64,000 bases of DNA from Puccinia triticina (lineage: Eukaryota; Basidiomycota; Pucciniomycetes; Pucciniales; Pucciniaceae). The first letter of the stretch is position 1. The number at the start of each line of letters is the position of its first letter. Of the stretch, positions 43,635 through 55,150 are shown piece after piece. The stretch spans positions 2,294,501 to 2,358,500 of the forward strand of contig NC_070574.1 in NCBI RefSeq assembly GCF_026914185.1, given 5' to 3'. The translations under genes and the position numbers were made by a program. The notes beneath the pieces were generated by a model. The model did not search any database. It worked only from the letters and a program-made list of their open reading frames with translations, and had not been told where the DNA came from.

Positions 43635-43905
43635 CATCCTGCCTCTTTCAATTACCCCCCCCCCCCCCCTTCACAGGCTAGCCATATTAGACAGGCAAAG
43701 ATGATTTTAAATTTTTCCAAGTAGGCTGTTGTGAAGCATCTCCCATTCCCTGCTAAGGAACACACACTCCATTGCATCCCATGCATTCAACAAATACATA
43801 CTTCTCATTCAAATCAATTTCATGCAAAGAAATTGGATTGCACAAGTCTTTAATTAATCTGAATAAGTCAAGCCCTGATGTTTCTGTGAGACTGCTTAAT
43901 ATATA
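43635..43905. repeat. Helitron terminal region shared with 3400-3685
   Basis: Over about 270 bp this matches the fragment at 3400-3685, including poly-C and GCATCCCATGCATTCAACAA. It shows that the 3377 and 42622 Helitrons are one family. Confidence 0.8.
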
Positions 43906-44890
43906 GCAAAAACAATTAAAAAAAATCCAAGGACACTTTAGTTATGATTCATCTAATCACTTCATACTCCTCCATATCAAAGCAAGCTCTGTCCATGATC
44001 CCCACCATTCTTGTGTGACCCAGTCTGTCTGGAGTTTGATCAATGTTGCCGGGAGGAGGGCCCCAGTGAGAAGCATTGGGAGTGGGGGCCGCAGGGATTG
44101 CCATTGACACTTGCAAGTTGGTCTGCGCAAGTACCACCTGCGCAGGGGAAAGGGGTTTGGTCAAAGGGGGCTGAACCTAACTAAGTCCCTCCTCCGCCTT
44201 CAAAGGAGGGACTTACAAAAAAGAGTTTTCTTTTCTTTTTGGCATGACAGGTTTGCTCAATGTATGCACATCAACAGGCAAGAAGCCTGAACATCTATGA
44301 GTATTTGTTTTTTATATAGCACCCCACCCTAATTGTTGAGAAATCAGCTAGAAAGAAAGCCCCATAATGGGTCAGACAGGGGTCCCTAGGAGCATTGTCT
44401 CACAGATTGCAATCCATTTGATGTCAGTGTCATCAAAAAAAAGCAAAATTGCTTTTCATCCTCTGTACATACACCTGTCAGAGCTATGGAAAAAAACAGA
44501 CAGATGTGTCACTTTTTTGCCTCAAAGGAACTGTGTGTACATCACTGTATTGGGGTACCTGGCGGAGTGTCTCACAGTTCATCTTCTGATGCTGATTTTT
44601 TGTTGAAGGAGGGGTGGTACATCCCCAAACTTTTGTGCGGTTGTAGGCCAAGTGTGGACCTTCATCATGGTCTTTACAGTGCCACAATAGCTATTGTTTT
44701 GAAAAAGTTATTGCAGACTTAGGATTTTCTCTGCAAAATCTGAAAAACTCGTCACACCAAAAATTTCCACTGATTGAGAAGTCCCCCCTTCGGAGGCGGG
44801 CGTGAAGCGCCCAGGAGGGACTTTTGTAGCTAAGTTTGGGATGGGGCCTTTGACTCGCGAGCGGTATGGCAGGGTGGGGGAGTCAAATTC
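43906..44890. other. Helitron 3 interior, no gene; two GGAGGGACTT hairpins
   Basis: Inverted AAGTCCCTCC/GGAGGGACTT pairs lie at 44183-44214 and 44779-44823 (with GGCGGGCGTGAAGCGCCC between in the second). Between them is unremarkable AT-rich sequence. Confidence 0.5.
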
Positions 44891-44894
44891 TCAC

Positions 44895-45560
44895 ATCTAC
44901 TCTTGATGACCGGTCTGACTGGTCATTGAGAGGTGGTGAGACCGGTCATCAAGAGGTGGTGAGTCCCCTTGATGACCGGTCTGACTGGTCATTGAGAGGT
45001 GGTGAGTCCCCTCAATGACCGGTCTGACTGGTCATTGAGAGGTGGTGAGTCCACTCAATGACCGGTCTGACCGGTCATTGAGGGGAGATGTGAGTCCCCA
45101 CGATGACCGGCAAAGACCGGTCATTGAGAGATGCGAGTCCCCTTGATGACCAATCTGACCGGTCATTGAGAGGAGATGTGAGTCCCCTCGATGACCGGCA
45201 CAGATGGGTCATCAAGAGGAGATGTGAGTCCCCTCAATGACCGGCACAGACTGGTAATCAAGGGATGTGTGTCCCCTTGATGACCGGTCTGACGGGTCAT
45301 CAAGAGATGTGAGCCCCCTCAATGACTGGTCTGACTAGTCATCAAGAGGAGATGTGAGTCCCCTCAATGACCGGCACAGACTGGTAATCAAGAGGAGATG
45401 TGAGTCCCCTCAATGACCGGCAAAGACTGGTCTCAAGAGGAGATGTGAGTCCCCTCAATGACCGGCACAGACCGGTCATCAAGAGGAGATGTGAGTCCCC
45501 TCGATGACCGGCAAAGACTGGTCATTGAGAGATGCGAGTCCCCTTGATGACCGGTGTGAG
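44895..45560. repeat. GATGACCGG palindromic array B
   Basis: About fifteen units of 43-48 bp (ATGACCGGTCTGACTGGTCAT then TGAGAGG...GAGTCCCCT). Adjacent units at 44972 and 45015 are exactly 43 bp apart. Each unit is nearly self-complementary. Confidence 0.92.
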
Positions 45561-45748
45561 AAAGAATGCTGGTTAGCTGGTGTAGAATGTCCGCTGACCG
45601 CCTTCTTCAAGAATATTGATGTCTGGGCTGTGTGATTGTGGGTAACTCGGCTCCGCACTGCTACTTTCCGCTAGCCTTCAGCGCTCCTCTACCAAGCCTG
45701 ATCTATAGCATAATAATCCGCAAGTGAACAAAGCTCCGCACTTCGTAA

Positions 45749-46107
45749 GTGTTGAAATTAATCAGGTTAAAAGAATTGTGTGTTGTGGGATTTGAACCCA
45801 CAACCTTCTACGTTCATGAGAGCTGCTCTTATACCACTGAGCTAAACACACAGTTGGTCTTACTGGTGATATTTGGATATTAGATCATATAGCTTGGCCC
45901 CTCAAATGGAGCTTGAAGCATATATTCCAACACACCCCCTTGCTTCATGCACCATGAACAAACTATGAATATTGCATATGCAAATCATGTATGTTTGTCA
46001 TGCATCACAGATAATGATTAATGCATAACAATTAGGAAATTTAATATTGCATATGCGTATGGAAGCATGAATATCAAGTATTCACAGGGTTTAGCCAACT
46101 TTAATTC
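45749..46107 (-). mobile_element. Inverted partner of the tRNA-bearing TIR element
   Basis: The left end TGTTGAAATTAATCAGG, a tRNA-like sequence and the body match the complement of 46155-46518 to about 95% by eye. The right terminal repeat is degraded. The two copies face each other with tRNA-like sequences at the outer ends. Confidence 0.75.
45777..45851 (-). tRNA. tRNA-like sequence, probably a pseudo-tRNA
   Basis: Acceptor GTGTGTT/AACACAC, D-arm GCTC/GAGC and T-arm GTGGG-TTCAAAT-CCCAC all pair. The anticodon arm does not pair properly (GCTCTCATGAACGTAGA), though CTCATGA resembles a Met (CAT) anticodon loop. Likely transcribable by Pol III but not a decoding tRNA. Confidence 0.45.
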
Positions 46108-46137
46108 AATTCACTGAGAGCATCCGTACTGATAATA

Positions 46138-46518
46138 TGTTGAAATTACTCAGGTGAAAAGAATTAAAGTCGGCTAAACCCTGTGAATACTTGATATTCA
46201 TGCTTCCATATGCATATGCAATATTCAATTTCCTAATTGTTATGCATTAATCATTATCTGTGATGCATGACAAACATACATGATTTGCATATGCAATATT
46301 CATAGTTTGTTCATGGTGCATGAAGCAAGGGGGTGTGTTGGAATATATGCTTCAAGCTCCATTTGAGGGGCCAAGCTATATGATCTAATATCCAAATATC
46401 ACCAGTAAGACCAACTGTGTGTTTAGCTCAGTGGTATAAGAGCAGCTCTCATAAACGTAGAAGGTTGTGGGTTCAAATCCCACAACACACAATTCTTTTC
46501 ACCTGAGTAATTTCAACA
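46138..46518 (+). mobile_element. 381-bp TIR element carrying a tRNA-like gene
   Basis: Perfect 28-bp terminal inverted repeats begin TGTTGAAATTACTCAGG and end CCTGAGTAATTTCAACA. A tRNA-like sequence abuts the right repeat. No duplication of target could be fixed. TG...CA ends and internal tRNA raise a TRIM-like alternative, but the terminal repeats are inverted, not direct. Confidence 0.7.
46417..46491 (+). tRNA. tRNA-like sequence, second copy
   Basis: Same fold as the minus-strand copy at 45777: acceptor, D and T arms are intact and boxes A (TTTAGCTCAGTGG) and B (GGTTCAAATCC) are present. The anticodon arm reads GCTCTCATAAACGTAGA and does not close; CTCATAA resembles the Met anticodon loop. 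Confidence 0.45.
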
Positions 46519-46864
46519 CATTAAGAATAAGAACACAGATAATCTCCCAATAATTCTTGCACGTCCGTAGTTGTAAGTACAATGATCAGTGAAATCCCCA
46601 ATAATTCGTGGGATAAAGATAATAGCATGATCAAAAGAGAGGAGAAAACCCTGAGACAACTCCGTCCTTCCCTCCACGCATGTCACCATTTCCACCCGAT
46701 CCTGCACACCTGACACTTTCTCGCACTAGTCCTCTACTCCTTATAGGAGGATCCTCAAAAGTCAACTTGAATCACCTGGAAAAGTGATAAGGACAGCTGT
46801 GCCAGACCAACTGGGGCTACAGCCTCCGCGCGCACCAAGGAGACGGTGGGGGGACACAGAATAG

Positions 46865-47453
46865 CAATACTAATCTGCTCTGATTTTTAGACTGAGTCTA
46901 GGATTAACAGAGTAACCTGTGATCTTGAGCAGAGTTGAAGTGAAAGCAAGAAAGAGGAGCAATCAAGAGACACAGAGAATCACTCTGGATAATCAAGGTT
47001 CAAAGGAAGAGTATACTTACTGTCAATAACCTAGGCGCCTGTGACGGTAGGTGTACTGGGAGCGTGGTATCCTCTTGTAGGGTGATCCTGGGTTATCTCC
47101 GGCGTGGTTCTGGGTGGTCTGAAGTCTTTAGATCCTCCTCAGGCAAGGGGGATCCTGACTTCGAAAATTTTCACAGTTTGCTTATGTAATTACATATGTA
47201 CATGTGGTTTGGCGCGCCTGGTAGCGCTGACACGTCACAACTGCGCATGCGTGCCACAACTCAAGAACTCAGGGAAGGAGTAGAGTTACAAAGAATCTGT
47301 AAGTTGTAACTAGGGTTAAAATTGCATGAGGAAACAGAATATGAAGTCAAAACAAAGATATCTCTTAAGATGGAAAAGATATAAAGCAATTCATATGTAA
47401 AAGTAGATGAAAAGGCAGACTTTCGGTCAGCTGTGATGACTCTAAGGCTGACA
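46865..47453 (-). repeat. Inverted fragment of the TGTCAGCC LTR
   Basis: This is the complement of about 42662-43210, sharing TGGTTTGGCGCGCCTGGTAG and CTAGGCGCCTGTGACGG segments, and ends AAGGCTGACA at 47453. The other LTR end is missing. Confidence 0.75.
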
Positions 47454-47784
47454 CCGGTTCCACCCGCTGGTGGAACCCGCTCTGGCTGTCATGGCTCACC
47501 CGCTGACGCGCCGCTGCTACCAGTCCACGTGTGTAGTCCCACCGCAGTCCAGCCCTGTCTTTTCCGCTCCAATCCAAATACCCAATCCGAAATCCGCAAT
47601 CCGCAATCCGCAATCCATGCATTCCAATCCGCGCGTGACTTTCCGTAAGCTTTCCTAGCATGCTTTCCTGACCTCATCCTCAGTGCTTATGTCACCGGAA
47701 TGCACTCTGCCTGAGCGGCTTTGTGCATTCCCCGCCCGCGCTATCCCCGCAGGGACATTCTACAGCGCTTGCCTATATAAATCA

Positions 47785-47940
47785 CCACACCGGTCATCCA
47801 GAGATGTGAGTCACCTCAATGACCGGCCCTTTGCCGGTCATGGAGAGGAGATGTGAGTCCTGATGACCGGTACAGACCAGTCATTGAGCGGAGATGTGAG
47901 TCCCCTCAATGACCGGTCCAGATCGGTCATAGACATAACT
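47785..47940. repeat. GATGACCGG palindromic array C
   Basis: Three to four units of the same type as array B (GAGATGTGAGTCCCCTCAATG, GACCGGT). A TCCGCAATCCGCAATCCGCAA simple repeat lies upstream at 47590-47615. Confidence 0.85.
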
Positions 47941-48399
47941 GTACTGCATATGTACTGACGGCTGAGTCCCCTCTCCACCCTTGAGCTGACCTGTAACCAC
48001 TCGACAAGTGTGTACAGGCCAGCATTGTGTCTGCCCAGGCGCAGGGCCCTGGCAACCAAAGTTGAGGTGCTCAGGGTGCAAAGCATAAGGACCCAGGTCT
48101 TGTGCAGCTGGGTCGGATACTTAAAGGGTGTGAGGGAAGCTGTTTGTCCCCCCAGGGGATCTGGTTTCGCCCCACCCCCTCCCTGGAGCCCACTAATCAC
48201 TTGATTAGGGCCTCCTTGATTACATTTTTGACCAACCTTTTTTTGCCTGTTGCTCTGGCACGGGCTGGAGGGTCAATCCAAGGTGCCCTCTGGGGTGTTT
48301 GGGGATTAATTTAAACTTTTATCGGATTTTTGCTAATGAGCAGAGGCAAAAACTTTGATCTTGCCTTCTGTGTTTCTGTGATTTTAATAAACTTGGATT

Positions 48400-48620
48400 A
48401 AATTCCACTATCCGCTAATTTAGCAGATAGCGCAGCGGATTTCCGCTTCTGCTGCGCTATTGCTAATTGCCCTGGGTGGGTAGCGCCGCCGTCAACCGCT
48501 GCGCGTAGCAAGTAGCACAGCGGTTTTTTCAACAGCTTCCGCTACATGCCCCTGGGACGTAGCGGTGTGACCACTGTGCTGCGCTATATGACAGCTTTTT
48601 TTAGCGCAGCGCAGCGTTTA
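48400..48620. repeat. TAGCGCAGCGG-rich sequence right of Helitron 3
   Basis: It continues the GCGCAGCGG words seen left of Helitron 3 (42400-42600), which supports one interrupted locus. Confidence 0.6.
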
Positions 48621-48968
48621 CAACGTTGCCCACGCACACCACATGCCTCCACTCCCACATTGTCATCTGTGCCTCCACTGCTCGCCGTAGACAGCCTTCA
48701 AACTCCTGATCATCCATCATCCACGCCCCTGTCTAGCCTCCGGTGTTGGGATCCCACACACCGCCTCCACCCCAGCTACATCCGCTGACATAGCCCGCTT
48801 CAGCTGCCATGGCTTCCCCAACTCACTGCGCCACTCTAGATGGTCCGCGCTGGACTGCCTGGACTCAGAAAGCCTGCTCCGCTGTCTTTGACCACACGCT
48901 TCGTGCCCGGCTTGTCAGCCGGGCTATCATTCCAGAAGCCAGCAGACGTAATATGTAAAACAAACTTA

Positions 48969-49129
48969 GGCCTTGTTTGGCTGCCGCGTTATACGTCATA
49001 AATTGTTGAATTTATGACGCCGCAACCCAAAGTTTGCCCCCCGTTGCCACCAAAACTTTGAAACCCCCGGGGTTTGCGCCTCATAAATTTGACCATTCAT
49101 GACGTATAACCCGGCAGCCAAACGGGGCC
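48969..49129. mobile_element. 161-bp MITE, TTA duplication (PIF/Harbinger-like)
   Basis: The ends are GGCCTTGTTTGGCTGCC and, inverted, GGCAGCCAAACGGGGCC, with TTA on both sides (48966-48968 and 49130-49132). Inverted arms continue through GTTATACGTCAT. A 3-bp TTA target and GGCC ends fit PIF/Harbinger. Confidence 0.88.
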
Positions 49130-49359
49130 TTACCTGCGGAAGCGCAGCTAAGAGATAAAAATGTTAAACAACAAAGACACCCGCAACGCGCGCGCGGATA
49201 AGTAGATAATACACATGTAAAAAAGTATATACAAAAATAGATAGAAAATATAAAAATATTATAAAAACATCTTAGAGAGCACTCCTTGAAAACAGAGGCT
49301 CTAACACTGAAACATGAAGAGTACGCTTTCCGCTGAGGAAAGCGTATCAACTACAATTG

Positions 49360-49890
49360 TATGAAAAGAACCCTCCTCTCACGACCCGCAACCAGTCGCA
49401 AAAGCAACAGCCGCGGAAAAATAGCGGTGCCGTCTCTGCAACTATAATAGCTAGGAGACTAGACTGCTGAGAGGCTATACTCCTGAATTTTGTACTAAAA
49501 ATATTATTATGAAACTAGAATACCTCGCGACTCTTATCAAGAAGTATAGGGTCGCGAGGGGAAAGCATTGGGAGCACCAAGGTTCTAAGAACTAGAACCT
49601 TCCTACGAGACTGGTACCTCGCGACCCTCCACTCGAGAGCAGATAATTGCAGAAGTACTGTTTCCTGTAGGAAGGATAGACCGCCTCCTACAAGAGTTTC
49701 GTCTCCACGGGACCCGTAGCCAAGAGCTACGGGTCAGAAGAGCTTCTTTCTCTGTACCAGGGCTGTATCCTCCAAAAAGAAGTATTGGAAGGCCAGCCCG
49801 GAGACTAGAGAGCCGAAGCTGCAGTCTCCGAAAGGCTTCAAAGGGCAGGCCTCTGAGGGACTAGAAATCCCCAGAATCATCAACCACTTT
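49360..49890. other. Hairpin-rich tract
   Basis: Repeated perfect dyads: GACCCGTAG/CTACGGGTC (49708-49733), GTCGCGAG/CTCGCGAC (49552 and 49616), GGAGACT/AGTCTCC (49800-49830), AAGGTTCTA/TAGAACCTT. The hairpin density resembles the solo LTR at 5333. LTR remnant or structured transcript; no coding frame. Confidence 0.45.
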
Positions 49891-50424
49891 AACCGCCCAG
49901 CAGTGCACTACTTCGCCAAACATATTTTGTTGATTAGTTTGCTCTCAGCTTGTGTTAGATTTTTTTGGATTCATTGCTTGTCGCTGGACTCCTGCTCCAA
50001 CAGTAAGTCCAGCTCATTTCTCTTTATCATCTCAGGTGTAATCCCCATCAACTATATACTTGGGAACCTGTCAAAAAACCCCCGCTTGTTGGACCAGGAT
50101 ACACTACCCCTGCTAGTCAGGCCCTGTAAGAACCGCCCCGGAGGGCACCATAACCATTCCGCTGCTCTTGCAGCCCCTCCGTTACATCCCATTAGGAATA
50201 TAAATCTTTAACACCATCATACTACCGCGTCTACAGACGCACTCACTTGCCGCAGTCACTCGTGTAGCTAGAGGACTTCATGTCTTGGCATCACCAAGCC
50301 TGACACGGCTTGTGCGCTCTGCCTCCGCCGCCCCAGTTGCCTGCGGAACCCTTGTGCCCCGCAGCAGCCGCGCGCCCAAACCTTCTGGTCACTTTGGTGC
50401 CCCGCGCCAAACTTAACCACCACA

Positions 50425-50600
50425 CTGGTCATTGAGAGGGTGTAGAAAACTTTTTGATTACCGGCCAAATGGTCATCAAGAGGGTGTAGAACCCTTCTCA
50501 ATGACCGGTCAACCGGTCATCAAGAGGGTATAAGGTCTCTCTTGACAACCGGTCAACCAGACGTTGAGAGAGTGTAGAACCCTTCTCAATAACCGGTTGA
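50425..50600. repeat. GATGACCGG palindromic array D
   Basis: Units of CAATGACCGGTCAACCGGTCA and AAGAGGGTGTAGAACCCTTCT, about 46 bp, related to arrays A-C but with a different linker. Confidence 0.88.
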
Positions 50601-51300
50601 CCAGTGTGATGAACATAAGAGGTCCCTACTTAGAAGTGACAGGACCCCGCCGCTCCAAGATGATTCCCAGGTAAAGTCAGGTGATCTGGAGAAATATGCA
50701 CCACTCCGCAAGTAGGTATAGGGCGCAAAAATTGTAGAGCAAAGTAAAAGTAATGTATAGAAATAGCCGCAAAACACGTATAAAGCCGCAGTAAAACAGT
50801 AAAAATCCGCCAAGAAGCACACAAAAGAAAAAATCCGCCAGCCAAAACAACTCCAACTCAGTAAGTAAAATCTCCGCCGTAAAGAATCCGTACCGGAGTA
50901 ATAACAAGAATGAATAAAAACTGTAAAAGTTATATGGATGATGAGGGGAGAAAATCTCCCTCCCCCCTCTGTAGAAAAGGAAAACAACATGAGAGAAAGA
51001 AAAAACATCCTCCTCTGCACGCCATCCGCCAAGCCACGCACATCATCCGCCCATTCCGCTCTCACGCGGTTCTTCTGTCAACTTCTCTGCATGTCATCAC
51101 CCACTTTTGGACTCCTCTTGCCCATGTCTATCCTTCAATGCCAGGATATCACATGCCGCCTCCACCCCGGCTACACCCGCTGAAGTAGCCCTCATTGGCT
51201 GCCACGGCTTCTCCGGGTCACAGTACTAGCCAGTCCGCGCCGGCCTGCTCAAGTTGATTCCAGCTCCGCCACCGCCGTGCCATGTACATAACCCCGCACA
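50601..51300 (-). repeat. Second copy of the 39486 element, plus the 41521 repeat
   Basis: 50640-50705 matches 39955-40020 and 51120-51260 matches 41521-41660, so the two dispersed repeats are neighbours here and near 40-41.7 kb, probably parts of one larger element. Confidence 0.55.
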
Positions 51301-51414
51301 CCACCTCATAGACATCATTGGCGCTGTGCCGCTCCGCACCAGCCTTGCGGAATCTGCAGTCCGCAACCTCTGCAAAACCATGCAGTCAATTTGGGTCCCC
51401 AACCTGGATTTACC

Positions 51415-51885
51415 ACCACACTGGTCATCAAGAAAGACCTTATACCATCTTGATGACTGGTCAAATGTTCATTGAGAGAGTGTAGAACCCTTCTCAATGA
51501 CTGGCCAACTGGTCATCAAGAAGGTGTAGAGCCCCCCTCAATGACCAGTCAAACGGTCATCAAGAGGGTGTAGAACCCTTCTTGATGACCGGTCAACCGG
51601 TCATTGAGGCGGTGTAGAGCCCCCCTTGATGACCAGTCAACTGGTCATCAAGTCTCAAGAGGGTATAAGATCCCTCTTGATAACCAGTCAACCGGACATC
51701 AAGAGGGTGTACTTCTTGAAGACAGGCCAACCGGGCATGGAGAAGGTGTAGAGCCCCCCTCAATGACTGTCCAACTGTTCATTGAGAGGGTACAAGGTCC
51801 CTCTTGATGACCGGTCATCCGGTCATTGAGGAGATGTACAGCCCCTCTCAGGCTCTCTATGACTGGTCAACCAGTCCAGCTAGTT
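51415..51885. repeat. GATGACCGG palindromic array E
   Basis: About ten units of the array D type (TCAACCGGTCAT, AAGAGGGTGTAGA), including one inverted block. Arrays D and E bracket the 50601-51300 repeat. Confidence 0.88.
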
Positions 51886-52051
51886 ATATACTGGCCAATC
51901 CCATCTATGTATGGCCTGTTCACCCCCACCTGGCAACCTATGTACTGTAGGACTGCACCAGAGTGGAGCGACTGATGTCCGCTGCGCATTTGCCTTAGGG
52001 CTCAGTCTGGTGCATTGTGCACTGGAATTTAGCTGAAAAACTTCCAAATGT

Positions 52052-53172
52052 TCCAGGGTATACACCAGGGGAGATATGTTCCCACTCCCCAGGGAGTGCC
52101 AGAGCTGAATTTTATGTGAGTTTTGATGGGATGTGAGCCTGATGTGGATTAGTAACTCATCCCCAAAATAGTAAATTGGATGGAGAAGTTAGTGAAAAGT
52201 CAGTCACAATTGATTTGGAAGTCAACACAATGTTTTGTAGAATTCTTTTGTTTTCTAGGTACAACTGTAGGAAAAAATATGATGAAATGATATTTCACCA
52301 AAGTCCAACTCATCAATTGCTCCTGTCTACTGATTTTTAAGGATAGCAAAGCAAAATTCCCATTCTCAAAAGTAATTCCTCCAAAAAAATGGGTTTCTTG
52401 TAATTCACATTATATGCCCTGATGTACAAAATTAAACTAAAAGTCGACTTGGTATTATTGGGTTTAGATTTTTGGAATGTGGTAATGTTGCAGTCATTGA
52501 AATTGAAACCCATTTTCTTGGAAATGCGGGAATTAATTTGAATTTGGCTGATAAAAATGACAAAAAACTGTTTTAATAGGGTGAAAGTCTGAGTTAAGTC
52601 AAGGTTGGATTGCGGGCCAATTCACTTTGGCCATATATCCTGTCCTCCTCACAAACATGATCTAGTGAATTTTGTATTTTTTTGCTTTTCAAAATTCACA
52701 TGTGCACATGCAAGTTAACCTTTTTGCACTTTGCTAATAGTCACCCTGATGTACGCGCGTACATTGAGGTGGAAATATCACAGGATGGGCCTTTCACAGC
52801 CACATGAAAAGTAAAAAATTTGTTTTGAGACACCAATTGTCCCCCTGATGATTGCAAGTACATGAGGGGGAAAAAATCACAGGCTGGGCCTTTCACATCT
52901 CCATGGAAAGGACACACTGGTCATGGAGCCAAGAAAGGACTATATTCTGGATGAGTTCTGGATGAATTATAGATGAGTTCTGGATAATTTTTTGGCAAGT
53001 TATGGTTTATTTCAGGATGATTTCCAGCTGATTTCCACGCTGACTTCCAGTCTTGTTCATACCTATTCACTATTGCTTTACCAAAGGCCTCCAGCACAGT
53101 TATGGAAAAAATTTACGGTAAGGCACTCCCTGGGGAGTGGGAACATATCTCCCCTGGTGATACCACCCTGGA
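52052..53172. mobile_element. 1.1-kb TIR element
   Basis: The ends CACCAGGGGAGATATGTTCC...CTCCCCAGGGAGTGCC (left, from CCAGGG at about 52050) and their complement on the right (to about 53172) form inverted repeats of about 48 bp. The inside is AT-rich without a transposase. A diverged relative lies at 55950-57045. Confidence 0.8.
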
Positions 53173-53225
53173 ATTCATTTGTCTGAGCCTGGTATCAACT
53201 GGGAATGAACTTGAGTATCCTGCAT

Positions 53226-53262
53226 GTCAACTGACAGCAGTTTCTTGGTTTTTTTCATAGTG
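53226..53262 (+). repeat. Right-end fragment of the CACTG family
   Basis: AACTGACAGCAGTTTCTTGG then TTTTTTTCATAGTG matches the right terminal repeat of the element at 16116-17028 with changes. No left partner was seen. Confidence 0.5.
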
Positions 53263-53712
53263 GTGAATAAACAAATCACACAATCAAAGGTTGATTCAGA
53301 TGTTGAATAAACCATGTTACCTATGTATAAAATTGTTGCAAGCCCTGCCCTCTTCTTTTAGAAAACTGAATGGGGGATTTTGTGCCCCTTCACTTGCAAA
53401 GCTACGAAAAAACAGCAAATCACAACACCCATGCAACAAAGCAATGCTCGTTCAAGGAAGGAAAGAGGCATGGTAAGCAATTGGCCACACATGTTTCTTT
53501 TGCTGCTTGATAAGGAGTGACAATCCAGTCACTATATCTCTCTCATATGTCATTCGCTGAAAAATAAAGAACTGACTGGATAGGCTATGATTCAAGCAAC
53601 CATATAGTACTACTTTTGAAAAGCTTGAGCACAATTCTTTTATGAAAAAAAAGAAAATTGCGAAGCAGGGAGAGAACTATGTAGAGGATGGGAGGGATGT
53701 TATTTTTTATCT

Positions 53713-54400
53713 TTAGCGAGGGTTGAGGAGACCAATACCTTTCTTAGCGTCCCAAGGAAAGATTTCAGAGTTAAGGTTAACGAGGGAGTGAGCAGAGAAT
53801 TGGGAAGGTTGTGAAGGAGGAGTGGATAAGACAGGATGGTTAGATGGACGAAGGGGATTGAAGGAGGGGTGAAGGATGACGGGGTCGAAAAGGTCGCATT
53901 CGTAGCAATTTAGGGGGGCCATGAGGGCCTCTTCGAGTGCGGGGAAGGTGTAATAATGATCGACGGAAGGGTCGACCAGGACGGGGTCAACGGGGCCATA
54001 AAAGAGGGAGTCGACTCGCCGGGAGTCGTAGTCGTCGTCGGAGCGGATTCGCAGGAAGGGCCCGTTGAGCCGGGGAGGCGAGCTGCGCTCAGAACCATTC
54101 ATCCCGGCCCGGCTCGGCTTCGGGGTCGTCAACGTGCCCCCCGCTGACGAGCTTCCTTGGGACGCTGGTCCTGTCATCCCCCGGCCCGTCTTCATTAGTA
54201 GCGACGGAAACGGTACTGGGTTCACCGGGTTCTTGAGGTAGGCTTTGATCAGTAAGTTGGAGTTGAACGTCGCATCCCTACGAGTCCGTTTCGAGTGTCG
54301 AGAAGCTGGCCGAGTTGCATCGAGACCTACTGATTGTGCCCTGGGAATCACTGGCTGAGATTGATGCTTGCTGGACTTTGAATTTTCCCGGTTAATTTTT
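53713..54400 (-). pseudogene. Unidentified protein-coding remnant
   Basis: The minus strand is open for 212 codons from 54351 to 53713 but begins with GTG, not ATG. Composition is proline/serine-rich with a well-formed segment (VDHYYTFPALEEALMAPLNC). Upstream, to about 54520, other frames read coding-like sequence (KKRPKDDLIDWHSDADT) interrupted by a TGA and a TAA. A degraded multi-exon gene is the likeliest reading. The family is not recognised. Confidence 0.45.
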
Positions 54401-55150
54401 TGGAGATGTCAGATTTCAAGTGTCAGCATCTGAGTGCCAATCAATCAAATCATCTTTAGGTCGCTTTTTTGGAGATGATGTGGATGCAAACCTTGAGCTT
54501 TTGTCGATCATCACTCGCACGAGTATTACTGAGCGAACTAAGAATCGTGGTGGGGCAAGAAAAATCACAAGAAGAACGAGTTGACATAAGTACCTGAATG
54601 CATTTATGTATAAGGCTGGATAGATGAGAGGTTTATCACCTTGATCCCTGGCGATCGGTTGGAAGTAGGGCCGGTGTGTGCTGCTTTAGTAGTACCAAAA
54701 TAAAAATCGGCCGATGGCTTTTGGAACAAGCGCAGCTTGAGAGAGGTGAACACTTACTAGGGTTTGTCGGATAGGAGCATCTGTTGGTAATTGCTGTGGG
54801 ATTGAACGAAATGAGGTCGAAGCAAAGCAAAGCAGAAAATGAACCAAAAAGCTTTGAGCTACTCACTGGAACTTGAAGTGATTCTCGGTGCCGAAGGGTT
54901 ATGGCTGAGCCTAGTCGGCTCCGATCGCTCCTCATCTTTCTTCGAAGGTTTCGTGGGTATGCTTCCACTTCAACGCATCACCAGATATCTCATGCGGGAT
55001 ATCCGGTAGTGAATCCGGGATATCCGCTATGGACACGCGGACCACATCAGATAGCTGAGATCTGAGGGTTCCAAATCTGAGGATATGGGCGGATATCCGG
55101 ATAGATGCAGATATCTCTGGTTCACACCAAAGCACTCCTTGGATGAAGTA
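54401..55150 (-). other. Possible 5' part of the same remnant; GGATATCC words
   Basis: 54880-54968 reads as coding-like sequence on the minus strand (RSDRSRLGSAITLRHRESLQ) followed by a GTGAGT donor. 54980-55120 contains several GGATATCCG palindromes and GATATC words. No start codon or domain can be fixed. Confidence 0.3.

Larger units (their letters stand above)
42622..48397 (-). mobile_element. Helitron 3 (5,776 bp), heavily nested
   Basis: Minus-strand 5' end TCCAAGTTTATTAAAATC (48397); 3' end hairpin GCGGCAAAGCCGCC, CTTGGCCT, CTAG (42622). Plus-strand flanks are A (42621) and T (48398). Both flanks are TAGCGCAGCGG-rich sequence, consistent with one interrupted locus. Nested inside: a solo LTR (42662-43629), GATGACCGG arrays B and C, the tRNA-bearing TIR elements and a second LTR fragment. 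No replicase gene or recognisable captured gene was found. Confidence 0.8.

Noticed and set aside
45777..46491. Two functional tRNA genes
   Set aside because: Anticodon arms do not pair and anticodons cannot be assigned; kept only as tRNA-like sequences in TIR elements.
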